A DNA stretch of 64,000 bases. Source: Ascidia mentula (lineage: Eukaryota > Chordata > Ascidiacea > Phlebobranchia > Ascidiidae). How positions within the stretch are numbered: position 1 is the stretch's first letter; every line of letters starts with the position of its first letter. This document shows, piece by piece, positions 63,354-64,000 of this stretch. Both the position numbers and the translations under genes were made by a program. The notes under the pieces were generated by a model, which had not been told where the DNA came from, searched no databases, and was given only the letters and a program-made list of their open reading frames with translations. The stretch covers positions 18,786,001-18,850,000 of the forward strand of contig OX387203.1 in assembly GCA_947561715.1 (NCBI GenBank), read 5' to 3'.

Positions 63354-64000
63354 GGTTTTCTCTGCTCGTTTTGTACTGGCATCTAGTATTTGTGTGCAAA
63401 GTTTCAAGTCGCTTGATACAAAAATGTTCAAATCACAGGCGGACAACTCTCAAATTTATTTAATTCCGCCCTACCTTCATACCCACCATAGTGTCAAACA
63501 TGTGTTTTCATTCGCTAACAAAAAACTAAAAGACATACGCCAATTTGGTTTACTCTGTTCGTTTTGTACTGGCATCTAGTATTTGTGTGCAAAGTTTCAA
63601 GTCGCTTGATACAAAAATGTTCAAATCACAGGCGGCAAATCTCAAATTTATTTAATTCCGCCAAACCTTAATAGCCACCATAGTGTCAAACATGCGTTTT
63701 CGTTCGCGAATAAAAAATTAAAGGACATACGCCAATTTGGTTTCCTCTGCTCGTTTTGTACTGGCATCTAGTATTTGTGTGCAAAATCTCAAGTCGCTTG
63801 ATACAAAAATGTTCAAATCACAGGCGGACAACTCTCAAATTTATTTAATTCCGCCCTACCTTAATAGCCACCATAGTGTCAAACATGCGTTTTCGTTCGC
63901 GAATAAAAAATTAAAGGACATACGCCAATTTGGTTTACACTTCTCGTTTTGTACTGGCATCTAGTATTTGTGTGCAAAATTTCAAGTCGCTTGATACAAA
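63354..64000 (+). repeat. Start of another 2,109-type HOR, cut by window end
   Basis: Monomers from 63,354 repeat the order found at 46,565 and 48,674 (CCTTCATACCCACC, then GGCGGCAAATCTC, then GCAAAATCTCAAG), offset 14,680 bp from the latter. The D6 HOR family therefore continues past the window edge. Confidence 0.8.

Larger units (their letters stand above)
1..64000 (+). repeat. Satellite DNA array, ~190-193 bp monomer, head to tail
   Basis: The same roughly 190-193 bp unit repeats about 333 times with no interruption and no change of orientation. Landmarks recur in fixed order in each copy: GGTTTACAC, CATCTAGTA, CAAGTCGCTTGAT, ATGTTCAAATCACAGGCGG, TTCCGCC, GCCACCATAGT, TTCGTTCGC, CATACGCCAATTT. 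Spacing between successive GGTTT starts is 193, 190 or within a few bases of these, apart from one 124-bp copy. No gene, RNA gene or transposon is seen in any stretch. The array runs off both window ends, so its true size is unknown. Known biology: such arrays with nested higher-order repeats are typical of eukaryotic centromeric and heterochromatic DNA. The exact chromosomal role here is inference. Strand is arbitrary and simply follows the given sequence. Confidence 0.98.
36019..64000 (+). repeat. Domain D6: recent multi-monomer HORs
   Basis: Returns to TTCGCGAATAAAAAAC and TTCACTAACAAAAAAC monomers with GTACTGGCATCTAG. New markers are GTGCAAAGTTTCAAG, CTCAAAAGTACTTAATTCC, TTCGGCCATACCTTAAGAGC and AATGACAGGCGG. 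Tandem or spaced repeats of 2302, 2106, 2109, 953 and 1529 bp fill it. D5-type copies (AACCACAATAGCCACC) are scattered through it as regular HOR members. It continues beyond the window. Confidence 0.85.

Noticed and set aside
43-63964. Over 250 overlapping + strand open frames of about 60-75 codons (some 80-144) as a family of small cysteine-containing protein genes
   Set aside because: They are the satellite monomer read in frame. Starts are TTG in most, frames shift by one base per monomer, neighbours overlap by about 35 bases, longer ones only reflect a 1-2 base indel that keeps frame across two copies, and there is no ribosome-binding, promoter or splice context.
1-64000. CRISPR array
   Set aside because: Repeats are full 190-193 bp tandem copies with no unique spacers; no cas genes are present.
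1-64000. CENP-B box
   Set aside because: I looked for TTCG, A and CGGG in the required spacing on both strands of the consensus. TTCGTTCGCGAA and GGCGGA do not fit, so no box is claimed.
1-64000. Transposon or long terminal repeat origin of the tandem unit
   Set aside because: No terminal inverted repeats, target duplications, tRNA-primer site, poly-A tail or enzyme motifs are visible, and monomer-to-monomer junctions are seamless.

Overview
The whole window is one uninterrupted satellite DNA array. Roughly 333 copies of an AT-rich monomer of about 190-193 bp run head to tail in one orientation from base 1 to base 64,000, and both window edges fall inside the array. I find no host gene, RNA gene, CRISPR array, mobile element, origin, promoter or other unique sequence. 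Every monomer can be followed by the same landmarks: GGTTTACAC start, CATCTAGTA, GTGCAAAATTTCAAGTCGCT, ATGTTCAAATCACAGGCGG, TTCCGCC, GCCACCATAGT, TTCGTTCGC, CATACGCCAATTT. Megabase-style tandem satellite with nested higher-order repeats (HORs) points to a eukaryotic centromeric, pericentromeric or other heterochromatic block. The species cannot be told from sequence alone. CpG is not depleted (about 9 CpG per 193-bp monomer, GC about 37% in a hand-counted consensus).

Two main monomer forms are mixed. The long A form (193 bp) has CAAATTTATTTAATTCCGCC and CCTTAATAGCC. The short B form (190 bp) has CAAAATTACTTAATTCCGCC and CCTTAGCC, a 3-bp loss. By sequence variants and HOR structure the array divides into six domains. 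D1 (1-8,276) holds variable-length HORs of 4, 6, 9, 5, 7, 7 and 5 monomers, each opening with a GGTTTACACTGATCG monomer and closing with one B monomer. D2 (8,277-12,307) has an A/B dimeric stretch, then A-rich monomers with a local monomer triplication. D3 (12,308-19,588) contains a 2.2-kb block repeated 4,220 bp downstream. D4 (19,589-31,641) has HORs of 7, 7, 6, 3, 5, 8, 6, 3, 5 and 6 monomers and a nearly perfect 4,209-bp (22-monomer) tandem duplication. D5 (31,642-36,018) is a diverged, locally homogenised subfamily of mostly 190-bp monomers with TTCGCGATTAAAAAAC. D6 (36,019-64,000) is built from recent HORs of 12 (2,302 bp), 11 (2,106 and 2,109 bp), 5 (953 bp) and 8 (1,529 bp) monomers, with one 124-bp truncated monomer.

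Many short open frames of about 61-75 codons exist on the + strand, but they are the monomer read in one frame. They start at TTG rather than ATG, shift frame at every monomer because 190 and 193 are both 1 mod 3, and overlap by about 35 bases. I treat none as a gene. The interest lies in array architecture: variable-length HORs with fixed boundary monomers, crossover junctions resolvable to a few bases, junctions that fall repeatedly at the same monomer position (TTTTCGTTCG), and conserved dyad symmetries inside the monomer. All comparisons were made by eye, so percent identities are estimates.
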